NCBI GenBank assembly: GCA_036927565.1
Contig: JAYESD010000005.1
Span: forward strand, 9,826,565 to 9,890,564
Source of the DNA: Tuctoria greenei
Lineage: Eukaryota; Streptophyta; Magnoliopsida; Poales; Poaceae
Reading direction: 5' to 3'
Length of the DNA stretch: 64,000 nucleotides
The notes under the pieces were generated by a model. It ran no database searches and was not told the DNA's origin. It saw only the letters and a program-made list of their open reading frames with translations. Within the stretch, counting starts at the first letter, position 1; every line of letters begins with the position of its first letter. Made by a program: the position numbers and the translations under genes. Below are positions 1 through 10,545 of this stretch, in pieces.

Positions 1-130
1 CCGCAAGACGGACGAATAAGCCGCGAGGACAAGACGGACAAGACGTGCACTGCCATCATCACCAACTATGTGTAGCCATGGCGCGCGGCGCGGCGCGGCG
101 GGACGGCACATTGAAGCCCCTGACAAAGGG
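1..130 (+). repeat. Element A 5' LTR, middle part (left of the D insertion)
   Basis: Almost identical to 50709-50837 in the 3' LTR of A, including the run of GCGCGGCGCGGCG and the ending GACAAAGGG. It stops exactly where the terminal TGAAAG of the Copia element D begins at 131. The LTR resumes at 12878. Confidence 0.9.
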
Positions 131-1786
131 TGAAAGTTGCCTAGAGGGGGTGAATAGGCTAATCGACCTGCAAATGACTTAATAAAACAAGATTAAATCA
201 CAGGGGGGCGGACTAGTCCGGTCTGGGGGCAGACTAGTCCGGTCAGCCTGCGTGAAGAACCCTAAAAGGTGTTTCTAGCAAGTTTTAAGGGGATTTTCTC
301 GAGGCTACAAGTGAGGATATGTTTATGACAAGTTTAGAAACTATCAACACAAGAGTGAGTCAAGTTTCAACAAGATTAAGCAATGTGAGGCACAAGACAA
401 GACTAGCAACCCTAGAGCTAAGTATGCAATAAACAAAATGCGAAGAACACAGAGACACAAGGATTTTATCCCGAGGTTCGATTCCACACAAGAATCTACG
501 TCCCCGTTGAGGAGTCCACAAAGGACTGGGTTCACCAACCCTTCCCTCACCAAGTTTACCTCACGGGCCTAACTTGGTTCTCCACTATCTCAAAGTGTGA
601 ATACAAGATTCGTTGGGGCTTCTCACAATCTGAGGCTCCCACACCACAAAGATGATCAACAACACAAAACACACTCAACACACAGCTCACAAAGACTCAA
701 TGAGTGCAAGAGATCAAACCGGGAGCACAAGCGCGATGTTCTTCCTCTTCTCCACCTCACTAAACCCTAATCTACTCAAGAATTAGTTTTAGAGGGAAAG
801 TTGGCAAGAAAGAGGCTTAAGAGTGCTCCAAGTTGGCTGTGGCGGCGCTAGGGTTCAAGTCAGTTCAAGAGTTGGTTCAAAAGAACCCAGGGGACCTCTA
901 TTTATAGAGGTCCCAAGCCCATACTGCTGACTTCAGCAGAAGGGTAGACTAGTCCGGCCTCAGGCCCGGACTAGTCCGGCCTAGGGGACCACTGACCTCT
1001 TGTCAGGCCCCGACAGCTGACACGCTATCGTCACACTACCCGCCAAACTTCAAATTCAAACGGTCACTTCAACAACGGACTAGTCCGGTCACCACCGGAC
1101 TAGTCCGATCTCACACAGAGCCTTTTGCTCCGTGTGAAAATGGACTAGTCTGAGGACCACGGACTAGTCCGACCCCAAGGGCGGACTAGTCCGGTCCTCC
1201 CAGACTTAGTCACAGAAGCACCTTCAACTCGCCTACCCGGACTAGTCCGGCCCCACGGGCGGACTAGTCCGTTCTCACTCAGGACCTCTTGGTTCGGACT
1301 CAAACGGACAAGTCCGTGGTTTTGAGACTTAGTCTCCAAAACCCACTCACTGCTACCCGGACTAGTCCGGCCACGAACGGACTAGTCCGATCTCAGTCAG
1401 ACCCTTCTGGTCCGGCCGAATACGGACTTGGCCGGCCAGGGGCGGACTAGTCCGGCCACCTGCACGGACTAGTCCGGCCCTACTGCCAGACTGCTTATCC
1501 ACTCTTTTCTCTCAAGGGGTTTGACCTCTAAAACACTTTGAGCTCCCAAACTTAATCTCAATGCACTTTACACACGCACCCTCCTATTTCTACGGCTAGT
1601 CTAACTCAACACGCTAGAAACCCTAGTTTCTACGCTTCGAGTTGACTCCGTTTCCTTCCTTTTCCTTTTTGAGGGTTTGCGTCTCCGATCGAGTCCACAT
1701 CTGTGCTAAGATCACTTGAGCTCATTAGCGACTTAATTGTCATCATCAATCATCCAAAACCCACGGGGAACCTAGATGCACTTTCA
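131..1786 (-). repeat. Element D 3' LTR (left copy)
   Basis: 1656 bases, repeated at 10546-12179 with roughly 25 substitutions and a 22-base indel near 950-985 between two copies of the short palindrome. On the - strand it starts TGAAAGTGCATCTAGG and ends CAACTTTCA. A TATA-like box lies on the - strand in the palindrome CTCTATTTATAGAG at 897-910. It contains about 17 copies of CGGACTAGTCCG or close variants. Short ORFs inside it show no protein-like features. Confidence 0.92.
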
Positions 1787-1800
1787 ATCTCCCCCTTTTT
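1787..1800 (-). other. Element D polypurine tract
   Basis: On the - strand AAAAAGGGGGAGAT lies directly before the LTR start TGAAAG. This is the expected plus-strand primer. It is repeated at 12180-12193 in the tandem partial copy. Confidence 0.85.
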
Positions 1801-2221
1801 GGTGATTGATGACAACACATTAAGTCCTTCAACAATTAAGAGTATTAAAATTGGTTTTCATAACTTGTGTGCGTATGAATGACTCCCCCTCAATGTATGC
1901 AACATGTAAAAGAGTTGGAGGAGATCTTTCATACCCACACACGTTATGGTGGGGTGCCTACGTGATGTGCTCAACAATTGTGACAAGACAAAAAGAGCAT
2001 CAATATAATCAAAAGATTGACAATAAGAGCATTATATTGATATTAAACAACATTAACAAGTCTTGCCCAAATGTAAACATCCAAGAGCATGCATGAAAGT
2101 ATTACAAGACAAGTCCACAAACCACAAGCACACCCACAAAAGATTAACTTCCCCTTAACTCTCCCCCTTTGGCATCAAAGCACCAAAAAGGAAAAGAAGG
2201 GAGGAAACTAAGACCTAAGAA
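1801..2221 (-). other. Element D 3' untranslated internal region
   Basis: Non-coding DNA between the end of the third ORF and the purine tract. An 81-codon frame on the + strand at 1851-2096 is also present at 12244-12489 but only because the whole segment is duplicated. No other structure was seen. Confidence 0.6.
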
Positions 2222-4009
2222 CTAGTCCTCGTCTTCGCCACTTCCACTCTCCGTGGCCTTGGAATCTTTGACGTCGTCCTCATGATCATCGGCGTCGTCG
2301 TCGTCGTCGTCGAAGTTCCTTGCCGAGGGAGCAGCCCGAGAGGAGCTTCCATCCTCTTGGAGCTGGGCGAGCTCATCGGCAGTGAAGTTGGGGAATGGAG
2401 TGATCTCCCCATCACTCACCTCCGGAGAGGACATCGGGACCTCCAGCTTGTCGCACACCGCCTTAAGATATTTTTCCTGACGCTTGTGTGCCCTTTGAGC
2501 GCGGATCTCTTGCTTCCGGCAGGAAGTGAAGATCGCCTTGAAGCATTTGAAGAAGGCACTCATGGATTGAGGCGGAGGCGGAGACGGAGGTGCCACGGGG
2601 CGAGATGGAGAATCTGCATTCTTGCGACGAGGAGGAACAGGTACATTCGGGGGCTTCTGAGGACGAAGCGGGCGGTGCGACACATCCTTAACGAAGGTCA
2701 CGCCCGACACCTTCTCGATGAGGCACATGATGTAGGGGGCATACCCGCAAGCACGATTGGGGGTATGCGAGATGTTGAAGATGTCGTCGAAGATGTAATC
2801 GACGAGGTTGAACTTCTCTTCCCCATCAACCAGAAGGAGCAAGTGCCTCAAGTTCCCTTGAATTACCCCGGCATCACCGTCCTTCGGTGCTATCATCCTT
2901 CTGAGGATTCTGTTCATAATGCTATAGAAGGGCTTGATGTTGCGGGCGAGACCGACCTCAAATGGAACGTGACTTGGATACATATATGCTAGCTCTTCAC
3001 GGTCCACGGCCTTGAGATTAGAGATTATAATCTCATGATCCATGTGTGCCTCAAGCCCTAGAATCTTGGCGAATTCTGCGAAAGTGACTGAGTACTGCTC
3101 ACCATGTGTCATCCAAATAATTCTTCTGTCACCTGAGGTGGTGAAGTAGATGGTGGAGTAGAACTGCAGAATCACTTCGACATTCCAGTCATACTTGAAA
3201 CCCATGATCTTCTTGAGGTCATGGCGCTCAGCAGCTTCGATGACAGCGTCAAAAGCAGGGTGTTGCTTTTTGGCCATGTAATCCCAGTCAACCCATTGAG
3301 CTTCTATTACCGGCTTCTTCATCTGCTGATAGACTAGCCGGTAGTAGTCACAATGAAAGTCACACCAGAACCTGGGATCTGCCGTGCTCCTCTCAAACTT
3401 GTAGACCTTCTCGGTCCTCAGCCTCCTAGCTTTTTCAGCCCCTTTTCCATGAAACACATTGGCAGACAACTCCTTCTGCCTGTTGGGGTTCCTTTCTGGT
3501 GTGTGAACCTCAAGGGGGCCAATGGAAGTGGCCTTCCCTTTCTCCTTGATCACCACACCTCCAGCTGCCTTCTTTGCTGACATCTTGACAGTTGGCTTCT
3601 TCTTCGTCGGCTCGACAGGAGCCGGAGCCTTTCCCTTCTTAGGGTCACGCTCGACCCTAGGCTCAGCTTCCATTTGGGCTGGCTCCTTGCCCTTTGCTTT
3701 CTCGCCAATGGTGACGAGCTTCTTTCTCTTGGGGGCATTGGCCTCAGCAGCCCTGGAGTTGTGAGCTTCCCTGTCTTCCCTTTTCTTCTTCCGCAGCTCA
3801 TTGAGGGACTCTGCGGTTGCTCTAGCTATGGCTTCTTCCTCGTTGTAGATGCTTGCGGCAACTTTGGAGGCTTCGAGTGCCTTCAGCCGTCTCTCTTCCT
3901 TTGCCTTTTGCGCCTCTATGAGCGCAGCCTTGGTCCTTGCCTCGACAATTTGAGCTTTGGTTCGCCCCTTGGGGTTGAGACGAGGAGGGGAACGCTCCGA
4001 GTTCGACAT
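2222..4009 (-). CDS. Element D third ORF, putative plant transposon protein (env-position ORF)
   Basis: Open frame of 595 codons from the ATG at 4009 (residues begin MSNSERSPP). A frame continuing 17 codons upstream to 4060 looks like untranslated leader. Residues about 20-115 are a charged, Ala/Glu/Arg-rich coiled coil, then a basic Lys/Pro stretch. Residues about 200-440 form a globular domain with FWCDFHCDYY and later MTHGEQYSVTF, which resembles the plant 'putative plant transposon protein' family found in retrotransposons. The tail is proline-rich and then very acidic (an Asp run near the end). It lies between pol and the 3' LTR, in the env position, but I see no signal peptide or convincing membrane anchor. 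A pyrimidine-rich tract ending in CAG directly precedes the ATG, so it may be made from a spliced RNA. Its function is unknown. Confidence 0.75.
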   Translation of the reverse strand: MSNSERSPPRLNPKGRTKAQIVEARTKAALIEAQKAKEERRLKALEASKVAASIYNEEEAIARATAESLNELRKKKREDREAHNSRAAEANAPKRKKLVTIGEKAKGKEPAQMEAEPRVERDPKKGKAPAPVEPTKKKPTVKMSAKKAAGGVVIKEKGKATSIGPLEVHTPERNPNRQKELSANVFHGKGAEKARRLRTEKVYKFERSTADPRFWCDFHCDYYRLVYQQMKKPVIEAQWVDWDYMAKKQHPAFDAVIEAAERHDLKKIMGFKYDWNVEVILQFYSTIYFTTSGDRRIIWMTHGEQYSVTFAEFAKILGLEAHMDHEIIISNLKAVDREELAYMYPSHVPFEVGLARNIKPFYSIMNRILRRMIAPKDGDAGVIQGNLRHLLLLVDGEEKFNLVDYIFDDIFNISHTPNRACGYAPYIMCLIEKVSGVTFVKDVSHRPLRPQKPPNVPVPPRRKNADSPSRPVAPPSPPPPQSMSAFFKCFKAIFTSCRKQEIRAQRAHKRQEKYLKAVCDKLEVPMSSPEVSDGEITPFPNFTADELAQLQEDGSSSRAAPSARNFDDDDDDADDHEDDVKDSKATESGSGEDED

Positions 4010-4060
4010 GCTGCGGAAAGCATAGAGAAAGGAAGGTATGAGTCCAAGGAGAGGGAGCAT

Positions 4061-4962
4061 TGCGGAAAAGATCTCGAGAAAGGACTAGAAGTAGGGTTTG
4101 CCCTGTGCAAACCGGACTTGTCCGCCCCAGGGGCGGACTAGTCCGCTGGGCGGACTTGTCCGCCAGGGATCGGACTAGTCCGGGTTGCGCAGAATGAACC
4201 CTAACCCTAATCGATTCATCGAAAAATCATCGAATCAACGCGCAATACTCCTAGGCTATGATCACAAGGGTATATGGAGCAATATCTATGAAGGTGTTCC
4301 TATCAAAAACCTCAAGAATCAAAAAAGGGGAAAGTTTTTGAAAAAGCTAGAATACCTTCTTAAATCCGCGAGAATCGACGAAATCGACGATGGATTGCGA
4401 AGGTGAAGCGCGGGGAAACTATCCCTCACTCCCAAGGGCTCCAATGCACGGATTGGAATCGAGATTTGGTGGTTGGAGCGAAAAATCGCCAAAAGAGGCG
4501 GTTGCTTGAGCGTGGGAGAGGGAGAGGCGCGAGTGAGAGGAAGAGGAGGGGTCTGGGCCGACCCTGGGGGTTTAAGCCCCCAAGGGCCGGACTAGTCCGG
4601 TGCCAGGACGGACTAGTCCGGTGCGCGGACCAGACGCGGACTAGTCTGCCTCCGAACTAGTCCGGCCTCAGAGCGGACTAGTCCGGTATGCGGACTAGCC
4701 GCGGACTAGTCTGGACCCGGACTTGTCCCTCCAATGGGGCGGACTAGTCCGGTCTGACTGGGCTGAAAAACTGTATTCTAGAGCTTTGCCCTCCAATCAT
4801 TGGTCCTTTTGGACAACAAGCAATGCAAACATGATTAATGAAGAAAATATGATAAAAACATGATCCATTTCCAAGAAAAAGTTCTCTCAAACAGTTTTTT
4901 GAAGAGAAATTAATATAGAGAAGAGTTTTTCGAAATATAGCTCAAAAATTGAGAAATGTGGT
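4061..4962 (-). other. Element D spacer between pol and third ORF, rich in CGGACTAGTCCG palindromes
   Basis: About 900 bases without a credible gene. Two clusters of the same palindrome as in the LTRs occur, at about 4118-4180 (four copies, with TAG or TTG centres) and 4585-4755 (eight or so). The part next to pol (4760-4962) is AT-rich. Two short + strand frames here are encoded mostly by the repeats. Confidence 0.7.
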
Positions 4963-7900
4963 TTAAGCCACATTCCTAGAATCCAAAATGTTGAGCTCAC
5001 TTCTTAGCTCACAGAAACGCTTCTCATCAAGAGGCTTGGTGAAGATATCCGCGAGTTGATGTTCCGTCCTCACATGAGAAATCACAATATCTCCCTTCAT
5101 TGAGTGATCTCGCAAGAAATGGTGTCGAATGTCTATGTGTTTGGGCCTAGAGTGCTCCACCGGATTATGGGCTATCTTGATGGCACTCTCGTTGTCACAC
5201 AAGAGTGGAATGTTGCGCAAGTTAATCCCATAATCCCTAAGGGTTTGTCGCATCCAAAGAAGTTGTGCACAACAACTTCCGGCTGCAACATATTCCGCTT
5301 CGGCGGTGGAGAGAGCAATAGAGTTTTGCTTCTTGGAGGACCAAGGCACTAGAGATCGACCCAAGAATTGGCATGTACCCGATGTGCTCTTCCTATCAAC
5401 TTTGCACCCCGCATAGTCCGCATCGGAATATCCAATGAGGTTAAACTTAGATCCTTTGGGGTACCAAAGTCCTAGGGAAGGTGTGTGTACTAGATATCTC
5501 AAGATCCTTTTAACGGCGGTCAAATGACAAGCCTTAGGTGCCGCTTGAAAGCGAGCACACATACACACACGTAGCATGATATCGGTCCTAGATGCACAAA
5601 GATAGAGAAGTGAACCAATCATAGACCTATATAACTTTTGATCCACACTTGGACCATCCTCATTTAGGTCTAGGTGTCCATTTGTCTCCATAGGGGTTTT
5701 GATGGGTTTTGCCTTATCCATGTCAAACTTCCTTAGAATATCTTGTGTATACTTAGTTTGACTTATGAACGTCCCTTCTTTGAGTTGTTTTACTTGAAAT
5801 CCTAGAAAGAACTTCAACTCACCCATCATGGACATTTCAAACCTCTCCATCATAATCTTGGAGAACTCATCACAAAACACCTTATTTGTGGAACCAAATA
5901 TGATGTCATCCACATATATTTGGCACACAAAAAGATCTTCGTTGAAGTGCTTTGTGAAAAGGGTATAATCCGCTTTGCCTATCCTAAAACCATTTTCAAC
6001 TAGAAAGTCTCTTAGGCACTCATACCAAGCTCTAGGAGCTTGCTTGAAGCCATAAAGAGCCTTTCGCAATTTGTAAACATGGTTAGGATAGTCTTGGTCT
6101 TCAAACCCTGGAGGTTGCTCTACATAAACTTCTTCCTTGATTGGGCCATTAAGGAATGCACTCTTAACATCCATTTGGTAGAGCTTGAAGTCATGATGAG
6201 TAGCAAAGGCTAGTAGTATCCGAATTGACTCAAGCCTAGCTACGGGAGCAAATGTCTCATCAAAATCCAATCCTTCAACTTGTGAGTACCCTTTTGCCAC
6301 AAGTCGTGCCTTGTTCCTAGTTACCACGCCATGCTCATCTTGTTTGTTGCAGAACACCCACTTGGTTCCAACAACATTAGCTTGTGGGCGCTTGACAAGC
6401 TCCCAAACCTTGTTCCTTTCAAAGTTATTGAGCTCCTCTTGCATGGCAACTACCCAATCCGGATCTCTTAAGGCATCTTCAACCTTATGGGGTTCCAAGG
6501 ATGAGACAAAGGAGAAATGCTCACAAAAGTTTGCAACATGTGAACGTGTTGTTACTCCTCTTGTGATATCTCCTAGAATGTTGTCAACGGGATGATCCCG
6601 TTGAACACTTTGATGAACACGAGGATGCGGAGGTTGAGCTTTTGAATCACTTGCTTCATCTTCTTCACTTTGGTCTCCCCCTTGATCCAAGCCTCCCCCT
6701 TGATCTTCATTCCCATTATCATTTTGGGGAGTATCTAGTGGATCTCCAACTTGTCCAATGGGGGTTTGACGTACTTCATAATGATGATGGTCACTTGGGC
6801 TTTGAGATGGTTCTTGTGGGCGAACATCTCCAAGTGCCATTCTCCTTAGAGCTTCTAGTGGAGGTTCCTCTTGATCAAGGGCATGTTGATCAACTTGCTC
6901 CACTTGAGAGCCATTGGTTTCGTCAAACACCACGTCATGTGCTACTTCAACAATTCTGGAGGATTTGTTGAACACACGGTACGCATGAGTGTTTGAGTCA
7001 TATCCAAGCAAGAAACCCTCATCGGACTTTGAAGCAAACTTCGAAGTCCTAGGCTTCTTGTTGAGGATATAACACTTGCTACCAAAAACACGAAAGTAAG
7101 AAACACTGGGTTTCTTACCAACGAGAAGCTCATAAGGAGTCTTCTTGAGGAGGCAATGAAGGTACAATCGGTTTACGGCGTGGCAAGCGGTGTTAACCGC
7201 TTCCGCCCAAAACCGGTCCGATGTTTTGTACTCATCTAGCATCGTCCTTGACATCTCAATAAGCGTCCTATTCTTTCTTTCGGAAATTCCATTTTGTTGA
7301 GGAGAATAGGGAGCGAAAAACTCATGCTTGATGCCCTCCTCATCTAGGAACTCTTCTACTTGCATGTTCTTGAACTCGGTGCCATTGTCACTCCTTATAG
7401 CCTTTATCCTTAAGGTGAACTCATTTTGAGCTCTCCTTAGGAATTTCTTGAGGACATCGGGGGTTTCACTCTTATCATGCAAGAAGAACACCCAAGTATA
7501 TCTAGAGAAGTCATCAACGATGACTAGACCATACTTGTTGCCACCGATGCTAATGTAAGCAATGGGGCCAAAAAGATCCATATGGAGTAACTCCAAAGGT
7601 CTAGTTGTCGTCATGACATTCTTAGAGGGGTGTTGAGCTCCTACTTGCTTTCCTGCTTGGCACGCACCACATGGCCTATCCTTTTCAAATACCACATCCT
7701 TTAGGCCACGATCGTGCTCTCCTTTAAGGAGCTTTTGAAGGTTCCTCATTCCAACATGGGCTAGCCTTCTATGCCAAAGCCATCCCATGTTGGCTTTCGC
7801 CATTAAGCATGTGTCAAGTTGAGCTTTATCCGTGGTAAAATCCACAAGATAGAGCTTTCCCTTGAGCACTCCCTTAAAGGCTATTGAGTCATTACCCTCT

Positions 7901-8187
7901 CTCAGAACATTCATACCCTCACTAGAAAAAACACACTTATATCCCTTATCACAAAGCTGTGATATGAATAGGAGATTATAGTCTAGGGAATCAACATGCA
8001 AAACATTAGATAAAGTATGCGAAGAGGAGATAGCAATTTTACTGGAGCCAAGGATTTTCCCTTGGCTATTATCCCCAAAGAAGATTCCTTCACTTGGGTC
8101 CTCGTTCTCCTCATACTCTATGAACATGCTCCTCTCTCCGGTCATGTGGTTGGTACATCCGCTATCCAACACCCATTTCGATCCACC
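4963..8187 (-). CDS. Element D pol: protease, integrase, reverse transcriptase, RNase H (Copia order)
   Basis: A 1069-codon open frame (8172-4963) covers the whole Copia polyprotein. Numbered from 8172: protease DSGC at 3-6; integrase zinc finger H134, H139, C168, C171; integrase core D199, D262 and E298; reverse transcriptase from about 560 with YVDD at 753-756; RNase H from about 920 with STAEAEY. It ends with RNVA and a stop at 4963. No ATG start is expected, because it is normally made as a gag-pol fusion. Here the frame is closed upstream by a TAG at about 8185 (the usual KLVLQAYSSG becomes KLVL-stop), and it is one frame away from the end of gag. The enzymes therefore look intact, but this copy could not make the fusion as it stands. 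Confidence 0.9.
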   Translation of the reverse strand, partial: GGSKWVLDSGCTNHMTGERSMFIEYEENEDPSEGIFFGDNSQGKILGSSKIAISSSHTLSNVLHVDSLDYNLLFISQLCDKGYKCVFSSEGMNVLREGNDSIAFKGVLKGKLYLVDFTTDKAQLDTCLMAKANMGWLWHRRLAHVGMRNLQKLLKGEHDRGLKDVVFEKDRPCGACQAGKQVGAQHPSKNVMTTTRPLELLHMDLFGPIAYISIGGNKYGLVIVDDFSRYTWVFFLHDKSETPDVLKKFLRRAQNEFTLRIKAIRSDNGTEFKNMQVEEFLDEEGIKHEFFAPYSPQQNGISERKNRTLIEMSRTMLDEYKTSDRFWAEAVNTACHAVNRLYLHCLLKKTPYELLVGKKPSVSYFRVFGSKCYILNKKPRTSKFASKSDEGFLLGYDSNTHAYRVFNKSSRIVEVAHDVVFDETNGSQVEQVDQHALDQEEPPLEALRRMALGDVRPQEPSQSPSDHHHYEVRQTPIGQVGDPLDTPQNDNGNEDQGGGLDQGGDQSEEDEASDSKAQPPHPRVHQSVQRDHPVDNILGDITRGVTTRSHVANFCEHFSFVSSLEPHKVEDALRDPDWVVAMQEELNNFERNKVWELVKRPQANVVGTKWVFCNKQDEHGVVTRNKARLVAKGYSQVEGLDFDETFAPVARLESIRILLAFATHHDFKLYQMDVKSAFLNGPIKEEVYVEQPPGFEDQDYPNHVYKLRKALYGFKQAPRAWYECLRDFLVENGFRIGKADYTLFTKHFNEDLFVCQIYVDDIIFGSTNKVFCDEFSKIMMERFEMSMMGELKFFLGFQVKQLKEGTFISQTKYTQDILRKFDMDKAKPIKTPMETNGHLDLNEDGPSVDQKLYRSMIGSLLYLCASRTDIMLRVCMCARFQAAPKACHLTAVKRILRYLVHTPSLGLWYPKGSKFNLIGYSDADYAGCKVDRKSTSGTCQFLGRSLVPWSSKKQNSIALSTAEAEYVAAGSCCAQLLWMRQTLRDYGINLRNIPLLCDNESAIKIAHNPVEHSRPKHIDIRHHFLRDHSMKGDIVISHVRTEHQLADIFTKPLDEKRFCELRSELNILDSRNVA

Positions 8188-8212
8188 GGAGGAGTAAGCC
8201 TACAAAACAAGT

Positions 8213-10496
8213 TTATGCCTTCCTTTTAGGTACCCAAGCGGAGTTGGGTCCTTTCACGTTAGTAGTTAGGCATTTGGGCACCCACACGCAAGGCTTGGGG
8301 CTCTTGCGGAGTGGCCCAACATATCTAGCAAACACTTTGCCGTGTTTGTTCCTCTTTAGCACATAAGATGCATCAAAATCATGGAATAGAGGATGCGATT
8401 CAGATTTAGGCAATTTGTTGCTAGAGGGTGAGTTCTTTTCAATTTTAGTTGGGGATGAACTCCCCTTAACAAACACAATCATGTCTTTGCCATACTTGGA
8501 GGTTTTGGCGTTATGCCTTCCACCTCTGGTATAGCCAAGACCATCCTTGACATGGGGAGGTCTTGTGTTGGTATGCACTTCGTGCATACGCCACCTTCTC
8601 CTTGTCAAAGATGGCACCCTTAGGTGCTTGCTTGCCTTGTGCTGAGTTGAGTTCATCCTTAAGCTTAAGGATTAAGTTAGAGCACTTGCAAGGCGGAGTT
8701 GCATTGGATGAGGCCTTTGAGAGGGTTGAGCTCTTAGAGGAAGAGGCTACATTGTTCTTGAGAGACTCAACTTGAGTCTCAAGGATTTTGTTAACCTTTG
8801 ACAAGTTCCCAAGTTCATCCTTGAGCTCAATTGTTTTCTCCTCAAGACTTGAACACGTTTTCTTACTTAGAGCAAGTTCGTGTTCCAATGCCTTGCTCTT
8901 CTCTCTTTCGAGCTCAAGGAGCTCATCAAGCTCTCGACATCTCTCCTTCTCAAGGATGAGCATGTCCTCTTGTCTATTGATGAGATCCTCCTTCTCTAAG
9001 ATCTCATCCATAAGCAATTTCATCCTTCGCAAGGTGCTTTTGCTTATGTCCTTAAACATGTGTTCATTCTCACTAGCACTATCAAATTCATCTTGCGAGG
9101 AAGTTGTGGAGGCGGGATGAGATGTTACCTTTCTCCTTCCCTCCCTTGCCATAAGGCAAGTAGGTTTGTAGTCGTTGTTGAGGTTGGGGAAGAGCTTGCT
9201 TCCCTTGGAGCCCCTCCCGATGGCTATGGTAGCCATCTTCTCCTCTTCTTCTTCGGAGGAGGACTCATCGTTAGAGTCCCACTCCTTCCCCAAGTGGGCT
9301 TGTCCGGAGGTCCTCTTCTTCTTGAAGAATTTCTTATCTTGAGGCTTGCCCTCCTTCTTCTTCTTCGCTTCTTCATGTGGGCAATCAGCGATGAAGTGCC
9401 CATACTCGCCACAATTGTAGCAAGACCTTTTTGATTTGGGCCTTGCTCTTTCCTTCCCTTTGCCCTCATGGTTGTATCCACCTTTCTTCCTCCTCATCAT
9501 TCTCCTGAATTTGTTGATGAAGAAGGCCTCTTCCTCATCGGTGTCGAGGCTCTCCTCATCACTTTCCTCTTGCTCCTTTGAAGAGGGTGTTGCCTTGAGT
9601 GCAACGTTCTTCATCTTGGAGGCGGTGAACTTCTGAAGGTCGTTGTAGAAGAGCGCCTCCTTCTCCATGATCTCGTGGTTGATGATCCTACCAAGGACCT
9701 CCTCCGGGGTCATTTGAGTGAACCCCGGGCTTTCTCGAATCTTGGAGCAAAGAGCGACGTTCCTAGGCATGAATGCCCGGATCATCCTCTTCACAACCTC
9801 GTGGTCGGTCCACTTGGTGCAGCCATATGATCGGCTCTTGTTGATAAGTATCTTCAACCAGTTGTACATGTCTTGGGGGGATTCACCATCCAAGATGGCG
9901 AATCTCCCAAGCTCTCCTTCGATGAGCTCGATCTTGGCCTCCTTGACCACCCGATTTCCTTCATGCGCCGTCTTGAGGGTGTTCTATATGTCTTTGGCCA
10001 CCTCAAGGCCATCGAAGCGGTTGAACTCATCTCTTGAGAGAGATGAGATAATCACACCCGCAGCTTGAGCGTTGCGGTGGATGAGGATGGCTTGTTCTTG
10101 AGTGATGTTGTCCTCATCCTTCGGAATCTCCACCCCGATCATGACAATTTGCCACAACGCCGGGTTGAGTGACACGAGGTGGATCTTCATATTATGTTTC
10201 CACGTCCCGTAATCAGTTCCATCGAATTGGGGAGGTTTCCCCAATGGGATGGAGAGATAGTGGTTGTTGGCGGCAAGGCGTTCATAGTTGAACCCTTGTC
10301 GGTTGTAGTTGACTCTGCCACTACCACTTGATTGGTTCGACGGATCGATCTTGGAGATGTTCAGCTTCTCCCGGAGCTTCGTCTTGAGTTGGCGAGTCTC
10401 CTCATCGTCCGTTGGCTTATCTTGATAGGCCAGCGTCTCCTCACGGGTTGCCTCGTAGTTGCTGCTCGAGGCGTCGTCATTCACCACTTCGGCCAT
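8213..10496 (-). pseudogene. Element D gag (broken)
   Basis: Starts at the ATG at 10496 (MAEVVNDDASSS) and runs through a Copia gag domain (FDGTDYGTWKHNMKIHL). A CCHC zinc knuckle, CYNCGEYGHFIADC, lies near 9430-9390, then Glu/Lys-rich coiled coil. A TAG at 9984-9986 replaces the tryptophan expected in KDIWNT. The frame continues to 8511, but from about 8575 the recognisable sequence moves to another frame (8656-8213, HNAKTSKYGKDMIVF). At least one nonsense and one frameshift mutation therefore inactivate it. The protein would form the particle core and bind the RNA. Confidence 0.85.
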
Positions 10497-10531
10497 CTCT
10501 CCGAGTTGTTAGACTCTTTGTGGAGAGTCCT

Positions 10532-10543
10532 GCTCTGATACCA
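10532..10543 (-). other. Element D primer binding site (initiator Met tRNA type)
   Basis: The - strand reads TGGTATCAGAGC two bases after the 5' LTR end. This is the classic site complementary to the 3' end of plant initiator methionine tRNA used by many Copia elements. Confidence 0.92.
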
Positions 10544-10545
10544 AT

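Noticed and set aside
205..1480. Regular-looking short repeats as a CRISPR-like array
   Set aside because: The repeat is a 12-base palindrome at irregular distances inside a plant Copia LTR, on both LTRs; there are no uniform spacers or cas genes, and the DNA is eukaryotic.
2282..2992. 236-codon + strand frame
   Set aside because: Lies wholly opposite the third ORF of element D; composition mirrors the acidic tail and it has no motif.
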